Positions 31,457 to 40,913 of a stretch of 64,000 nucleotides of DNA are shown here, piece after piece. Position numbers and translations under genes: made by a program. The first letter of the stretch is position 1. The number at the start of each line of letters is the position of its first letter. Below the pieces are notes generated by a model. It was not told where the DNA came from. It saw nothing but the letters and a program-made list of their open reading frames with translations, and made no database searches. The stretch comes from Aggregatibacter kilianii (lineage in GTDB: Bacteria; Pseudomonadota; Gammaproteobacteria; Enterobacterales; Pasteurellaceae): assembly GCF_003130255.1 (NCBI RefSeq), contig NZ_NRCN01000001.1:1358501-1422500 (forward strand), written 5' to 3'.

Positions 31457-31820
31457 CCTCAAAATCGTTGGATTCAACTTCAGTTAAAGCTTTACGATCG
31501 TCTTTTGCTTTAACCATTGGGGACGCTTCGGTTACGGCGTGCTTAGTGTGAATAACAAGGCTGCGCAATACAGCGTCGTTATAACGGAAAGTTGTTTCTA
31601 GCTCGTCGATTACTTGTTGAGGCGCTTCTACATTCATAAGCACATAGTGTGCTTTATGTAATTTGTTAATTGGGTATGCTAATTGACGGCGACCCCAATC
31701 TTCTAGGCGATGAATTTGACCGCCGGCTTCTTTTACAGAACCGGTATAACGTTCAATCATCCCTGGTACTTGCTCGCTTTGATCCGGGTGGACCATAAAC
31801 ACGATTTCGTAGTGACGCAT
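31443..31820 (-). CDS. rpsF: 30S ribosomal protein S6
   Basis: 125 residues. Conserved N-terminus [20 protein letters not shown], the motif [20 protein letters not shown] and an acidic C-terminal tail. This is the type of tail modified by RimK, although no E-rich repeat longer than four residues is present (DFEDAEE). First gene of its operon, promoter at 31916-31943. The leader of about 90 bases would be the place for an S6:S18 autoregulatory site; I could not resolve the fold confidently. Confidence 0.97.
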   Translation of the reverse strand: MRHYEIVFMVHPDQSEQVPGMIERYTGSVKEAGGQIHRLEDWGRRQLAYPINKLHKAHYVLMNVEAPQQVIDELETTFRYNDAVLRSLVIHTKHAVTEASPMVKAKDDRKALTEVESNDFEDAEE

Positions 31821-31915
31821 TACTGCTCCTTACGGGTTAATCAGCCTCCAACGTTAAGACCAGTCACCAATCTTGTGGAAGCAAGGAACTAATTCGGACG
31901 TGACTGAGGGCGCAA

Positions 31916-31943
31916 ATTATACACTGAATCAGGGCTTTTGCAA
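31916..31943 (-). promoter_or_regulatory. Promoter of rpsF-priB-rpsR-rplI
   Basis: Minus strand: -35 TTGCAA (31938-31943), 16-base spacer, perfect -10 TATAAT (31916-31921). Confidence 0.65.
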
Positions 31944-31972
31944 TAAAAGTGCGGTCATTTTTTTCAGTGTTT

Positions 31973-32599
31973 TTACATCCAAGCATTATTACGAATAATG
32001 CCTACTGCGATGCCCTCAATTTCAAAATGCGGACGTTGGGTCAAATCCACTACAATTGGTGCAAATTCTTCGTTTTCGGCGTGTAAGTAAATTATTGACC
32101 CCTTGCGTTCCAAGCGTTTTACCGTGACTTCATCTTCAATGCGGGCGACCACAACCTGACCGTTACGCACGTCTTTGGTGCTATGCACTGCCAATAAGTC
32201 GCCATCTAAAATACCGATGTCTTTCATGGATTGACCATAAACTTTTAGCAGGAAGTCGGCTTGTGGCTTAAACATCGTAGGATCAACATGATAAGTGCCT
32301 TCAATATGTTGTTCCGCCAAAATCGGCTCACCGGCGGCAACACGACCAATTAACGGTAAGCCGGATTCTTCTTCTACATTATTATCTTCCAATAAAAGAC
32401 GAATGCCGCGCGATGCACCGGAAACAATTTCAATGACGCCTTTTTTCGCCAAGGCCTTTAAATGTTCTTCTGCCGCATTAGGAGAGCGAAAACCCAACTC
32501 TTTAGAAATCTCTGCCCGCGTTGGTGGCATACCGGTGGTTTCAAGATGATGTTTAAGAAAATCATAGACTTCTTGTTGGCGAGCTGTTAGTGGTTTCAT
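31973..32599 (-). CDS. lexA: SOS repressor LexA
   Basis: 208 residues. The N-terminal winged helix (about 1-70) has [20 protein letters not shown]. The self-cleavage site is Ala89-Gly90 (RVAAGEP), and the catalytic dyad is Ser124 (YGQSMKD) and Lys161 (VTVKRLER). All essential residues are present. Represses DNA-damage genes and itself through the two operators at 32610-32625 and 32632-32647. Adjacent to plsB in divergent orientation, as in enteric bacteria. Confidence 0.97.
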   Translation of the reverse strand: MKPLTARQQEVYDFLKHHLETTGMPPTRAEISKELGFRSPNAAEEHLKALAKKGVIEIVSGASRGIRLLLEDNNVEEESGLPLIGRVAAGEPILAEQHIEGTYHVDPTMFKPQADFLLKVYGQSMKDIGILDGDLLAVHSTKDVRNGQVVVARIEDEVTVKRLERKGSIIYLHAENEEFAPIVVDLTQRPHFEIEGIAVGIIRNNAWM

Positions 32600-32609
32600 A
32601 ATATCATTC

Positions 32610-32625
32610 CTGTTAATATATACAT
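32610..32625 (-). promoter_or_regulatory. LexA box 1 (proximal) of lexA
   Basis: Plus strand CTGTTAATATATACAT: CTG-N10-CAT, one base off the CTG-N10-CAG consensus. 10 bases upstream of the lexA start. Confidence 0.8.
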
Positions 32626-32631
32626 GAATAA

Positions 32632-32647
32632 CTGGTATTATATACAG
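32632..32647 (-). promoter_or_regulatory. LexA box 2 (distal) of lexA
   Basis: Plus strand CTGGTATTATATACAG: full CTG-N10-CAG. It covers the -10 element, so bound LexA would block polymerase. Spaced 22 bases from box 1, i.e. on the same helix face. Confidence 0.88.
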
Positions 32648-32664
32648 AAAATCTATGGGTGCAA
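32637..32664 (-). promoter_or_regulatory. lexA promoter
   Basis: Minus strand: -35 TTGCAC (32659-32664), 16-base spacer, perfect -10 TATAAT (32637-32642) lying inside LexA box 2. Confidence 0.75.
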
Positions 32665-32809
32665 TCTTTTCTTGGGTGAAAGATAAAGCGAATGATTGTG
32701 TTATCTTAGAATTGTGCCGCAGGTCACTAATTCGGTGAAATTTTTATGCTAAACTAGTGTGAAATTGACAATCTGTCAGTGACATTACGTTATAACAAGG
32801 AAATTTATT

Positions 32810-35251
32810 ATGTCTAGTTTTCTTAATGCTTATCGAAAATTGCTTGAATTACCATTATCGATTTTAGTAAAGAATAATCCGATTCCGCATAATCCTATTG
32901 AAGAGTTAGAGCTTAATATTACGCAACCTGTGGTTTATATGTTGCCGTACACCTCCGAAACCGACTTCGTTATTTTCCGTAAAAACTGTTTAAGCGTAGG
33001 TTTACCTGATCCTTTAGAAGACAATGAAATTAATGGTAGCATCTTGCCGCGTTTCGTATTTTTAGATGAAGGTCGGCGTTTTTTTAAATCGAAAGGCGCC
33101 AAGAAGGAAACCATAGCCGTTTTTAATAAATATTTAGAATTACACCGCACTTTGCCTGAATTAGACGTGCAACTGATTCCTGTTTCCGTCTTATGGGGGC
33201 GTGCACCGGGGCATGAAGATAAATCCAAGTTGCCGAATTTACGGTTATTAAATGGCTTGCAAAAAACCGCTGCAGCGCTTTGGTTTGGGCGGGATACTTT
33301 TGTGCGCTTTTCCCAGGCGGTATCTTTACGTTATATGACGCGCGAACATGGTTTTGATCAGAAAATCGCACAGAAATTGGCTCGTGTTGCTAAAATTCAC
33401 TTTGCCAAACAACGGATTTCTGCGACCGGACCACGCTTACCGAACCGTCAGGCTATGTTTAATAAATTGTTGCAATTGCCGGTCATTTTAGCAGCGATTG
33501 AAGACGAGTCAAAAAGTAAGAATATAAGTAAAGAAAAAGCCTACAAAGAAGCCGAAAAAATTTTGGACGAAATTGCCGCAAACGTGAGTTATGAAGGCTT
33601 ACGCGTGGCAGATCGTTTCTTGCGCTGGTTATGGAATAAACTCTACCAAGGCATTGATGTGGAAAATGCCGATCGCGTACGGAAATTGGCACTAGAGGGC
33701 CACGAAATCGTGTATGTGCCTTGCCATCGTAGCCATATCGATTACTTGTTACTTTCCTATGTTTTGTATCACCAAGGCTTAGTGCCACCGCATATTGCCG
33801 CAGGAATTAACCTTAATTTCTGGCCGGTAGGAGGGATGTTCCGCCGTGGTGGTGCGTTCTTTATTCGTCGTACCTTTAAAGGAAATCGTCTGTATTCCAC
33901 GATTTTCCGTGAATATTTGGCGGAATTGTTCCATCGTGGTTATTCCGTGGAATATTTTATTGAAGGCGGACGTTCCCGCACCGGTCGTTTATTGGCGCCG
34001 AAAACCGGCATGATGTCAATGACATTACAGGCGTTGCAGCAACAGCAAACCCGTCCGATTTCCATTGTGCCGGTATATGTAGGCTATGAGCACGTTTTGG
34101 AAGTGGACACTTATGCGAAGGAATTGCGAGGCGCAGCAAAAGAAAAAGAAAACGCCGGTTTAGTGTTGCGTGTAATCAAAAAATTACGCAATTTGGGCAA
34201 AGGTTATGTGAACTTTGGTGAACCGATCACTTTAAGCAACTACCTGAATCAACATTTCCCGGAATGGAAAGAGCCGTTGGAAGATCGTCCACAATGGTTT
34301 AATAAGGCTGTAGATGCCGTGTCTCATCAAGTGATGGTGAATATCAACAAAGCGGCGGCAGTGAATGCGATGAATCTCACCGGAACGGCGCTGTTGTCCT
34401 CCCGTCAACGTGCGTTATCTCGTGAACAGTTGCTAGAGCAACTTTCCAGTTATCAGCAATTCTTACAAAATGTGCCGTATTCCGATGATGTGGTGGTGCC
34501 GACGGAAAAACCGGAAATTATGCTCGATCATGTATTAAGTCTGGATCGTGTTGGCATCTTGTTGGAAAAAGACAATTTTGGCGAAATCGTGCGTTTAGAA
34601 CGTTCCTCTGCCGTGTTGATGACCTATTACCGCAATAATATTCAGCATTTATTCGTATTACCCTCCTTGGTGGCGAGCGTTGTTCTGCATTATGAAGCCA
34701 TTCAAAAAGAGCTGGCGTTAGATGCCGTGTTGAAAATTTATCCGTTTTTGCGTAGCGAATTGTTCTTGCATTTTAATGAAGAGGGTCAAATCGCTGAGCG
34801 AGTAGAGCATATTATTCAAGAATTTCAACGCCAAAACATCATTAAGCACAGTGAAAATATGTTGGCCATCAACAAACCGAATATTCGGATGTTGCAACTT
34901 TGGTCGGCCGGGGTGCGTGAAATTCTGCAACGCTATTACATTACCGTCAATTTATTGCAAAATAATCCGTTGATTTCCCGTGCGGATTTGGAAAAAGAAA
35001 GTCAGTCTGTGGCACAACGTTTGTCTGTTTTACATGGCATCAACGCACCGGAATTCTTTGATAAAGCGGTTTTCTCCGCATTTACCAATAGCTTAAAAGC
35101 GCAAGGTTATTTCAATGAAAGCGGCACCGCCAATACGGAAAAATTATACGAATTGGCCAGTATTTTAACCCACTTAATTTCCACCGAAATTTGCCTAACC
35201 ATTAATGGCGCGGTGGCAAAAGTGGAAGAGCATGAACACCACGAGAATTAG
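32810..35251 (+). CDS. plsB: Glycerol-3-phosphate acyltransferase PlsB
   Basis: 813 residues, typical for the PlsB type. Acyltransferase motifs: block [13 protein letters not shown] (H-x4-D, near residue 304), block II around [16 protein letters not shown], block [16 protein letters not shown] and block [15 protein letters not shown]. Adds the first acyl chain to glycerol-3-phosphate at the inner membrane, starting phospholipid synthesis. AAGG lies 9 bases before the ATG. Divergent from lexA and followed by an uptake-sequence dyad terminator. Confidence 0.96.
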   Translation: MSSFLNAYRKLLELPLSILVKNNPIPHNPIEELELNITQPVVYMLPYTSETDFVIFRKNCLSVGLPDPLEDNEINGSILPRFVFLDEGRRFFKSKGAKKETIAVFNKYLELHRTLPELDVQLIPVSVLWGRAPGHEDKSKLPNLRLLNGLQKTAAALWFGRDTFVRFSQAVSLRYMTREHGFDQKIAQKLARVAKIHFAKQRISATGPRLPNRQAMFNKLLQLPVILAAIEDESKSKNISKEKAYKEAEKILDEIAANVSYEGLRVADRFLRWLWNKLYQGIDVENADRVRKLALEGHEIVYVPCHRSHIDYLLLSYVLYHQGLVPPHIAAGINLNFWPVGGMFRRGGAFFIRRTFKGNRLYSTIFREYLAELFHRGYSVEYFIEGGRSRTGRLLAPKTGMMSMTLQALQQQQTRPISIVPVYVGYEHVLEVDTYAKELRGAAKEKENAGLVLRVIKKLRNLGKGYVNFGEPITLSNYLNQHFPEWKEPLEDRPQWFNKAVDAVSHQVMVNINKAAAVNAMNLTGTALLSSRQRALSREQLLEQLSSYQQFLQNVPYSDDVVVPTEKPEIMLDHVLSLDRVGILLEKDNFGEIVRLERSSAVLMTYYRNNIQHLFVLPSLVASVVLHYEAIQKELALDAVLKIYPFLRSELFLHFNEEGQIAERVEHIIQEFQRQNIIKHSENMLAINKPNIRMLQLWSAGVREILQRYYITVNLLQNNPLISRADLEKESQSVAQRLSVLHGINAPEFFDKAVFSAFTNSLKAQGYFNESGTANTEKLYELASILTHLISTEICLTINGAVAKVEEHEHHEN

Positions 35252-35259
35252 TTAAATAA

Positions 35260-35305
35260 AAAGTGCGGTCATTTTGAAAAACGTTTTTTAAAATGACCGC
35301 ACTTT
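35260..35305. terminator. Uptake-sequence dyad terminator between plsB and the lipoprotein gene
   Basis: Perfect 16-bp stem, AAAGTGCGGTCATTTT and its complement, around a 14-base loop, followed by a T run on the plus strand. Both arms are exact uptake sequences. It serves two convergent genes. Confidence 0.85.
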
Positions 35306-35310
35306 GTTTT

Positions 35311-36012
35311 TTAGCGACAAATAATGTTAGTAAAGAGCGTTGCTTTTTCTTTTAAGTTAGCTAATCCTAATTGTTGTCCATGCTTTGCTTCATGCTTGTT
35401 GCTTTCGGCAATAAAGGACTGGCTACCCGTCACTAGAGGTTTATAATTCACATCCTTAATATCATGCTTGGAAATAATGGCGCTTAATAAACTCGTGTAA
35501 TAGTTATTATAGTCTTGGTAATAGTTACTTGCCATTTTAACTTTTACCCCATTTTTGCCATTAAAATCAGTACACATGGATTTATTTGCCGTAAATTCGG
35601 CGTGAGCAAGTCGTCCCTTTCCAAACTCATAGAAATCGATTTTTTTCGCTTTTGCAAGTTTCTTTATATCTTCTTTTTGGTGTGGGTTTAAACTTTTAGC
35701 GTTTTCTGTTCCAAAATATATTGCCATATTATTGGCGTGAGCATCGTAAATATAATACAGATTCCCAATTAAATCTTCCTGGTCTTTAGCGCTTTTTCGA
35801 TAAGCTCTACCAACGCTATCTACACGAGTTTCATTTGGATGAGATTGCTCATATGCAGTCTCTGTACTAATAAAAGAGATATATTGAGTAGATTGATCAA
35901 TATCTTTATAAGGACGCCAATCTGGAGAACCATTACCCAAACCTAGTTCACTCACTGAACAAGCGGTTAGTGATAATGTCGCACCTAATAATAAGAGATT
36001 TTTCGTTTTCAT
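35311..36012 (-). CDS. Uncharacterised lipoprotein
   Basis: 233 residues. Signal peptide MKTKNLLLLGATLSLTAC with a clear lipobox (L-T-A-C, Cys18). I do not recognise a family. The mature part is hydrophilic and rich in K, N, Y and S, with two further cysteines (in NKSMCTDFNGKN near residue 147 and the penultimate residue, ending IICR) that could form a disulphide. A short segment, YYQDYNNYYTSLLSAIISKH, is aromatic-rich. Flanked on both sides by uptake-sequence dyads and thus transcribed alone, with AGGAAAAG before the start. It sits between plsB and ffh, which are not normally joined by such a gene, so it may be lineage-specific. Confidence 0.8.
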   Translation of the reverse strand: MKTKNLLLLGATLSLTACSVSELGLGNGSPDWRPYKDIDQSTQYISFISTETAYEQSHPNETRVDSVGRAYRKSAKDQEDLIGNLYYIYDAHANNMAIYFGTENAKSLNPHQKEDIKKLAKAKKIDFYEFGKGRLAHAEFTANKSMCTDFNGKNGVKVKMASNYYQDYNNYYTSLLSAIISKHDIKDVNYKPLVTGSQSFIAESNKHEAKHGQQLGLANLKEKATLFTNIICR

Positions 36013-36049
36013 TTGCTTTTCCTCATTATGTTGAAGGGCTTCGATAGTA

Positions 36050-36089
36050 AAAGTGCGGTTAAAAATTCCTTCGTTTTTAACCGCACTTT
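36050..36089 (-). terminator. Uptake-sequence dyad terminator after ffh
   Basis: Perfect 16-bp stem AAAGTGCGGTTAAAAA / TTTTTAACCGCACTTT, loop of 8. On the minus strand it is followed by TTTT. 10 bases beyond the ffh stop. Confidence 0.8.
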
Positions 36090-36098
36090 ATTATTTTT

Positions 36099-37478
36099 CT
36101 AACGTCTAAACATTCCGCCCAAGCCACCAAGCCCGCCGCCCATTAGGCCTTGCATGCCGCGCATCATTTTCGCCATGCCGCCTTTGCGCATTTTCTTCAT
36201 CATGCGTTGCATTTCATCAAATTGTTTGAGCAACTTGTTCACATCTTGCACCTGCGTGCCGGAACCAAGGGCGATGCGGCGACGGCGGGAGCCTTTGATG
36301 ATGTCCGGATTGGCGCGTTCTTTTAAGGTCATGGAATTGATGATGGCTTCCAGTTTGTTGAACATTTTGTCGTCCACCTGATTTTTCACATGATCCGGCA
36401 GATTTTTCGCACCCGGCAATTTTTCTAGCATGGACATCATGCCGCCCATTTTTTTCATTTCGCGTAATTGTTCACGGAAATCTTCTAAAGTGAAATCGTC
36501 CCCTTTCTTGAATTTTTGCGCCATTTTTTCCGCTTTTTCGCGGTCAACGGAACGTTCTAAATCTTCAATTAAGGAAAGCACATCGCCCATGCCGAGAATA
36601 CGCGATGCCACGCGATCCGGGTGGAACGGCTCTAACGCGTCGGTTTTTTCACCGACCCCGAGGAATTTAATCGGCTTGCCGGTGATTTGACGAATAGACA
36701 ACGCTGCACCGCCACGGGCATCACCGTCCACTTTGGTAAGAATAACACCACTAAGTGGCAATGCTTCATTGAAGGCTTTTGCGGTATTCGCCGCATCCTG
36801 ACCGGTCATGGCATCCACGGTGAATAGCGTTTCAATTGGGTTTAATGCGGCATGAATCTGTTTGATTTCATTCATCATTTCACTGTCAACGTGTAAACGA
36901 CCGGCGGTATCCACAATAAGCACGTCGTAGAATTTTAATTTGGCTTCCGCCAATGCCGTTTTGGCAATATCCACCGGGTTTTGTTTCACATCGGATGGGA
37001 AGAAGTCCACGTTAACCGCTTGAGCAAGGGTTTCTAATTGTTTGATCGCCGCAGGGCGATAAACGTCGGCAGATACCACAAGCACTTTTTTCTTATGACG
37101 TTCACGCAGGAATTTGGCTAGTTTACCCACGCTGGTGGTTTTCCCCGCCCCTTGCAGACCGGCCAGTAAAATCACAGCAGGTGGTTGGGTCGCAAGATTT
37201 AGGCTTTCGTTCGCCTCACCCATTGCCGCTTCTAATTCCGCTTGTACGATTTTGACGAACTCTTGTCCCGGCGTGAGGCTTTTATTTACTTCCACGCCAA
37301 TGGCGCGTTCTTTTACTTTATTGATGAAATCACGCACGACCGGTAGCGCCACATCGGCTTCCAGTAATGCCATGCGCACTTCGCGTAGGGTGTCTTTGAT
37401 GTTATCTTCGGTTAAACGCCCACGTCCGCTGATGTTACGTAACGTTTTGGCTAGGCGATCGGATAAGTTTTCAAACAT
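36099..37478 (-). CDS. ffh: Signal recognition particle protein Ffh
   Basis: 459 residues. N domain helices (about 1-95), then the G domain with GLQGAGKTTSVGKLAKF (about 105), DTAGRLHVD and TKVDGDARGGAALS. The M domain (about 300-459) is methionine-rich (REMKKMGGMMSMLEKLPGAK, QRMMKKMRKGGMAKMMRGMQ) and holds the 4.5S RNA-binding motif RRRRIALGSG. The tail is glycine-rich (GLMGGGLGGLGGMFRR). Targets nascent inner-membrane proteins to FtsY. Divergent from ypjD. Confidence 0.97.
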   Translation of the reverse strand: MFENLSDRLAKTLRNISGRGRLTEDNIKDTLREVRMALLEADVALPVVRDFINKVKERAIGVEVNKSLTPGQEFVKIVQAELEAAMGEANESLNLATQPPAVILLAGLQGAGKTTSVGKLAKFLRERHKKKVLVVSADVYRPAAIKQLETLAQAVNVDFFPSDVKQNPVDIAKTALAEAKLKFYDVLIVDTAGRLHVDSEMMNEIKQIHAALNPIETLFTVDAMTGQDAANTAKAFNEALPLSGVILTKVDGDARGGAALSIRQITGKPIKFLGVGEKTDALEPFHPDRVASRILGMGDVLSLIEDLERSVDREKAEKMAQKFKKGDDFTLEDFREQLREMKKMGGMMSMLEKLPGAKNLPDHVKNQVDDKMFNKLEAIINSMTLKERANPDIIKGSRRRRIALGSGTQVQDVNKLLKQFDEMQRMMKKMRKGGMAKMMRGMQGLMGGGLGGLGGMFRR

Positions 37479-37632
37479 GTGGATTCCTGTATTGTCTCGG
37501 AAGGGAAAATGCGGTTAAAAATTGCTGTCATTATACTGAAATTCCGCGTATTTTCACGCGCGAAATAAATTTATAGCGATTTTAACGGGATATGGCTAGA
37601 ATAAACGTCTCAATGTAAACAGGGAAATAATT

Positions 37633-38427
37633 ATGTGGTTTGCCATTTTATCTATTGCGTTTTATTTATTCAGTGTGTTGTTAATTGCGCCGATCTTGTT
37701 AAATGCACAAGTCGGTGATGGGCAAACGAAACCGAAAAAAACACTTTTTTTTCTGACCGCACTTTGCGCCATTATTTTCCATGTCATGAGTACGTTTCCT
37801 TTATTGCAGGATTTGGCTGCTAGGCAAACATTCAGCATTATGGAAGTGGCGTCTTTAATGAGCGTGATTATCGCCGCCCTTGCCACTGTTGCCATGTTAC
37901 AGGTGAATACCATGTGGTTTGTATTGCCTATTGTGTATTGCTTTTCCATTATTAATTTAATTTATGCTACTTTCCTGCCAAGTCATATTATTCAGTTATT
38001 GAGTCAAAACGATTTTCTGCTATTTCACATCGGCTTATCCATTTTTGCTTATGCGGTGTGTGCTATTGCAACCTTATATGCTATTCAGTTGGTATGGATT
38101 GATCGTCATTTAAAAGCCAAGAAACCTCATTTTTCACCGATGATGCCGCCGTTAATGACAGTAGAACGCCATTTTTTCCGTTTATTAGTGAGTGGTGAAG
38201 TTTTACTTACCATGACTTTAATTTCAGGTACTTACCACCTTATGCAGGCGATAACACCGGATAATATTCACAAAGGTGCGTTTTCTTTGCTTGGTTGGCT
38301 TGTTTTTGGTCTGGCGATTTGGGGCTATAAGCAATACCGTTGGCGTGGAAAAAAGATGATTATTTATGCTATTTCGGGTATGATTTTGCTGACTATCGCT
38401 TACTTCGGTAGTCGTTTGATTGTGTAA
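37633..38427 (+). CDS. ypjD: Inner-membrane protein YpjD, cytochrome c assembly (CcsA-like) family
   Basis: 264 residues with about eight hydrophobic segments and the CcsA-type segment FLLFHIGLSIFAYAVCAIAT. The conserved histidines (LLFHIG, SGTYHLMQA) are those used for haem binding in the wider family, but no WWD-type tryptophan motif is obvious. In many gammaproteobacteria it lies between ffh and corB/yfjD, exactly as here. Exact function unknown. Uptake sequence 37756 is read as L-T-A-L within the second hydrophobic segment. Confidence 0.85.
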   Translation: MWFAILSIAFYLFSVLLIAPILLNAQVGDGQTKPKKTLFFLTALCAIIFHVMSTFPLLQDLAARQTFSIMEVASLMSVIIAALATVAMLQVNTMWFVLPIVYCFSIINLIYATFLPSHIIQLLSQNDFLLFHIGLSIFAYAVCAIATLYAIQLVWIDRHLKAKKPHFSPMMPPLMTVERHFFRLLVSGEVLLTMTLISGTYHLMQAITPDNIHKGAFSLLGWLVFGLAIWGYKQYRWRGKKMIIYAISGMILLTIAYFGSRLIV

Positions 38428-38443
38428 AATCAACGGATGAGAG

Positions 38444-38475
38444 AAAAGTGCGGTAAAAATTGGCCGCATTTTTTT
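38444..38475 (+). terminator. Terminator after ypjD
   Basis: Stem AAAAGTGCGG / CCGCATTTTT with one G-T pair, followed by a T run. Contains an uptake sequence (38446). It lies in what would be an N-terminal extension of yfjD, arguing against that extension. Confidence 0.65.
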
Positions 38476-38502
38476 ATTTTTAATACATATAAGGATTTCA
38501 CT

Positions 38503-39765
38503 TTGGACAGTATTCCCCTTAGTACGTTATTTATTATTCTAATCATTTGCTTAGTGCTTTCAGCCTACTTCTCCGGTTCGGAAACCGGTTTGCTTTCCTT
38601 AAATAAATACCGTTTGCGCTTTCTTGCCACGCAAGGCAACAAAGGGGCGCAAAAAGCCGAAAAACTGCTACACAAACCGGATACCTTACTTAGTTTTATT
38701 CTTATTTTTAATAATCTCGTGAATATCAGTGCTTCCGCCATTGCAACGGTAATCGGTATGCGTTTATATGGCGATGCGGGAGTTGCCATTGCGACCGGCG
38801 CATTGACTTTCGTGATGTTGATCTTTTCCGAAATTTTCCCGAAAACCGTGGCGGCAATGCATCCTGAGAAGGTTGGGTTGACCAGCAGTCACTTATTAAT
38901 GCCGTTACTTAAAGTTTTTTCTCCTTTGGTTTGGTTAATGAATATTTTTACCAAATCTTTAATGCGTTTGGTGGGTTTAAAACCGGATCTGAAAAAACAG
39001 GTAATCAGCCGTGAAGAGTTGCGCAGTATTGTTTCCGAAGCGGGGGAGGCCACGCCGGATGAGCAACATCCGCAGATGTTATTATCGATTTTGGATATGG
39101 AAACCGTCACGGTGGATGACATCATGGTGCCACGCAATGAAATCGGCGGTATTGATATTGATGACGATTGGAAAGCGATTATGCGTCAACTAAATCATGC
39201 TGCCCATAATCGAATCGTGTTGTATAAAGGTAGCATGGACGAAAACGTGTTGGGTATTTTGCGAGTGCGCGAAGCCTACCGTTTGTTATTGGAAAAAAAT
39301 GAATTTACCAAAGAGACCCTAATTCGTGCGGCAGACGAAGTGTATTTTATTCCGGAAGGTACCGCACTTAAGACTCAGTTGACTAATTTCCGCAATAAAA
39401 AAGAGCGTATCGGTTTGGTCGTGGACGAATATGGTGATATTAAAGGGCTGGTGACCCTAGAAGATATTTTGGAAGAAATTGTCGGTGAATTTACCACCTC
39501 TAATGCACCTACGCTAGAAGAAGAAGTCGTACCACAATCAGACGGATCCATCATTATTGAGGGGTCCACCAACTTGCGTGATTTAAACAAAATGTTTGAT
39601 TGGAATTTGGATACGGAAGAGGTCCGTACGTTTAACGGCCTTATTTTGGAGCATTTGGAAGAAATCCCACAAGAGGGCACGGTGTGTGAAGTCAGTGGCT
39701 TGCAAGTCACGATTTTGGAAGTAAGCGATAATATGATTAAACAGGCAAAAGTCATCAAACTTTAG
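38503..39765 (+). CDS. yfjD: CNNM/CorC-family transport protein YfjD (CorB)
   Basis: 420 residues from a TTG start at 38503. AAGGA at 38491-38495 gives a 7-base spacing to this TTG, and the in-frame ATG at 38437 would translate through a terminator hairpin. Domain order: DUF21/CNNM membrane domain (about 1-190, four hydrophobic segments, with the YFSGSETGLLSLNKYR motif), CBS pair (about 195-320, VDDIMVPRNEI, IGLVVDEYGDIKGLVTLEDI) and a C-terminal CorC_HlyC domain. Family members are linked to magnesium and cobalt homeostasis. Confidence 0.9.
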   Translation: MDSIPLSTLFIILIICLVLSAYFSGSETGLLSLNKYRLRFLATQGNKGAQKAEKLLHKPDTLLSFILIFNNLVNISASAIATVIGMRLYGDAGVAIATGALTFVMLIFSEIFPKTVAAMHPEKVGLTSSHLLMPLLKVFSPLVWLMNIFTKSLMRLVGLKPDLKKQVISREELRSIVSEAGEATPDEQHPQMLLSILDMETVTVDDIMVPRNEIGGIDIDDDWKAIMRQLNHAAHNRIVLYKGSMDENVLGILRVREAYRLLLEKNEFTKETLIRAADEVYFIPEGTALKTQLTNFRNKKERIGLVVDEYGDIKGLVTLEDILEEIVGEFTTSNAPTLEEEVVPQSDGSIIIEGSTNLRDLNKMFDWNLDTEEVRTFNGLILEHLEEIPQEGTVCEVSGLQVTILEVSDNMIKQAKVIKL

Positions 39766-39790
39766 CCTATAACCCGGTTTATTTCTGCTG

Positions 39791-39821
39791 AAGCGATGAA
39801 GCAATTTCATCGCTTTTTTTG
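39791..39821 (+). terminator. Terminator after yfjD
   Basis: 10-bp stem AAGCGATGAA / TTCATCGCTT followed by seven Ts. Confidence 0.85.
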
Positions 39822-39858
39822 TGTTGAAATTTTAATTTACAAACGGCGTTAGAACTTT

Positions 39859-39879
39859 ATAATAAATGCGATTTATTAT
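39859..39879 (+). promoter_or_regulatory. Fur-like palindrome upstream of exbB
   Basis: ATAATAAAT-GCG-ATTTATTAT: perfect 9-bp arms around 3 bases, 73 bases before the exbB start. AT-rich with ATAAT/ATTAT half-sites, as in Fur boxes, and in front of an operon that is iron-regulated in relatives. A binding site for another regulator is possible. Confidence 0.55.
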
Positions 39880-39952
39880 CAGTTAAAGAAAGGATATGAT
39901 TCATATTCTTCTTTATAATTATTTTTTAGAGCATCTTTCAAAGGAAAAACAA

Positions 39953-40423
39953 ATGCCGCAAATTTTTGACTTTTTACAAAAGTATAGCGATTACATTATT
40001 ATTGGTTTATTGATTTTTATGAGCGTGTTAATGCTCGCAATGGTGATTGAACGTTTTATGTTTTTAGCCCGAGTTAAAGTCAATCAGTATTCCACCATTC
40101 ATGCACTTGAAATTGATTTAAACCGCAATCTGACCGTGATTTCAACCGTGGGTGCCAACGCGCCTTATGTCGGTTTGTTGGGGACTGTTATCGGTATTCT
40201 TTTAACCTTTTATCAAATCGGTCAATCCGGCGGCGAAGTCAATGCCGGCGAGATCATGATGCATTTATCTTTAGCCCTAAAAGCGACCGCACTTGGTATT
40301 TTAGTGGCAATCCCATCGATGATTTTCTATAACGCGTTAGGACGTAAGGTTGAAGTCAACCGTTTGAAGTGGAAAGTATTAAATTCTCAAAAAAATAAAG
40401 ATGATAGCGAACATAAGGAATAG
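39953..40423 (+). CDS. exbB: TonB-system proton channel subunit ExbB
   Basis: 156 residues from the ATG at 39953 behind AAGGA; the frame is open from 39896, but that part lacks homology. Three hydrophobic segments: about 15-35, 65-85 (TVGANAPYVGLLGTVIGILL) and 110-130. Short (HI-type) ExbB without the long N-terminus of the E. coli protein. Forms the proton-driven motor with ExbD. Uptake sequence 40286 is read as A-T-A-L. First gene of exbB-exbD-tonB. Confidence 0.95.
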   Translation: MPQIFDFLQKYSDYIIIGLLIFMSVLMLAMVIERFMFLARVKVNQYSTIHALEIDLNRNLTVISTVGANAPYVGLLGTVIGILLTFYQIGQSGGEVNAGEIMMHLSLALKATALGILVAIPSMIFYNALGRKVEVNRLKWKVLNSQKNKDDSEHKE

Positions 40424-40426
40424 TCC

Positions 40427-40903
40427 GTGAAAAAGTTTGATGAAATCAACATTATCCCTTTCATTGATATTATGTTGGTGTTGTTGGCTATCGTGTTGAT
40501 TACCGCCTCTTTTATTTCACAAGGGAAAATCCAAGTGAATGTGCCGAAAGCAAGTGCTTCTGTGGCGTTTAAATCTAGCGAGTTGGCAAAATTATTAACA
40601 GTGACGGCCAATGGTGAACTGTTTTTTAATGACAAACCGACTAATCTTGAAAGTTTGGAGACCGAAATTGCCGGTTGGGATAAAGCCCAAAAAGTGACCT
40701 TAAAAATTGATGCCGATGCCACTTTCCAAGATTTTGTTTCTGTAACGGATTTATTGGCGAAAAACGACATTAAAGATGTGGCCATTGTAGCAACGAAAGA
40801 TAAAGGCGGTGAAAAACCGAAAAACAATGAGCCGCAGGCTCAAAAATCGGTTGAACCTCAGGTGGCAAAACCTACAGAACAATCCGCCGATGTTGGCAAG
40901 TAG
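40427..40903 (+). CDS. exbD: TonB-system motor subunit ExbD
   Basis: 158 residues from a GTG at 40427, with AAGGA 7 bases ahead. N-terminal [20 protein letters not shown]: a single membrane helix with the key aspartate (FIDIML) that carries protons. The periplasmic domain has the typical [20 protein letters not shown] pattern. The C-terminal 25 residues are a Q/P/K-rich extension ([10 protein letters not shown]-like) not usual in E. coli ExbD. Confidence 0.94.
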   Translation: MKKFDEINIIPFIDIMLVLLAIVLITASFISQGKIQVNVPKASASVAFKSSELAKLLTVTANGELFFNDKPTNLESLETEIAGWDKAQKVTLKIDADATFQDFVSVTDLLAKNDIKDVAIVATKDKGGEKPKNNEPQAQKSVEPQVAKPTEQSADVGK

Positions 40904-40913
40904 GAGAATGTGA

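Noticed and set aside
31821-31915. S6:S18 autoregulatory RNA motif in the rpsF leader
   Set aside because: Expected from known biology, but I could not find a confident stem with the conserved bulge by eye. A covariance search would decide.
32700-32809. plsB promoter
   Set aside because: TTGACA at about 32765 has no -10 at good spacing, and TATGCT further upstream lacks a clear -35; two weak alternatives, so not annotated.
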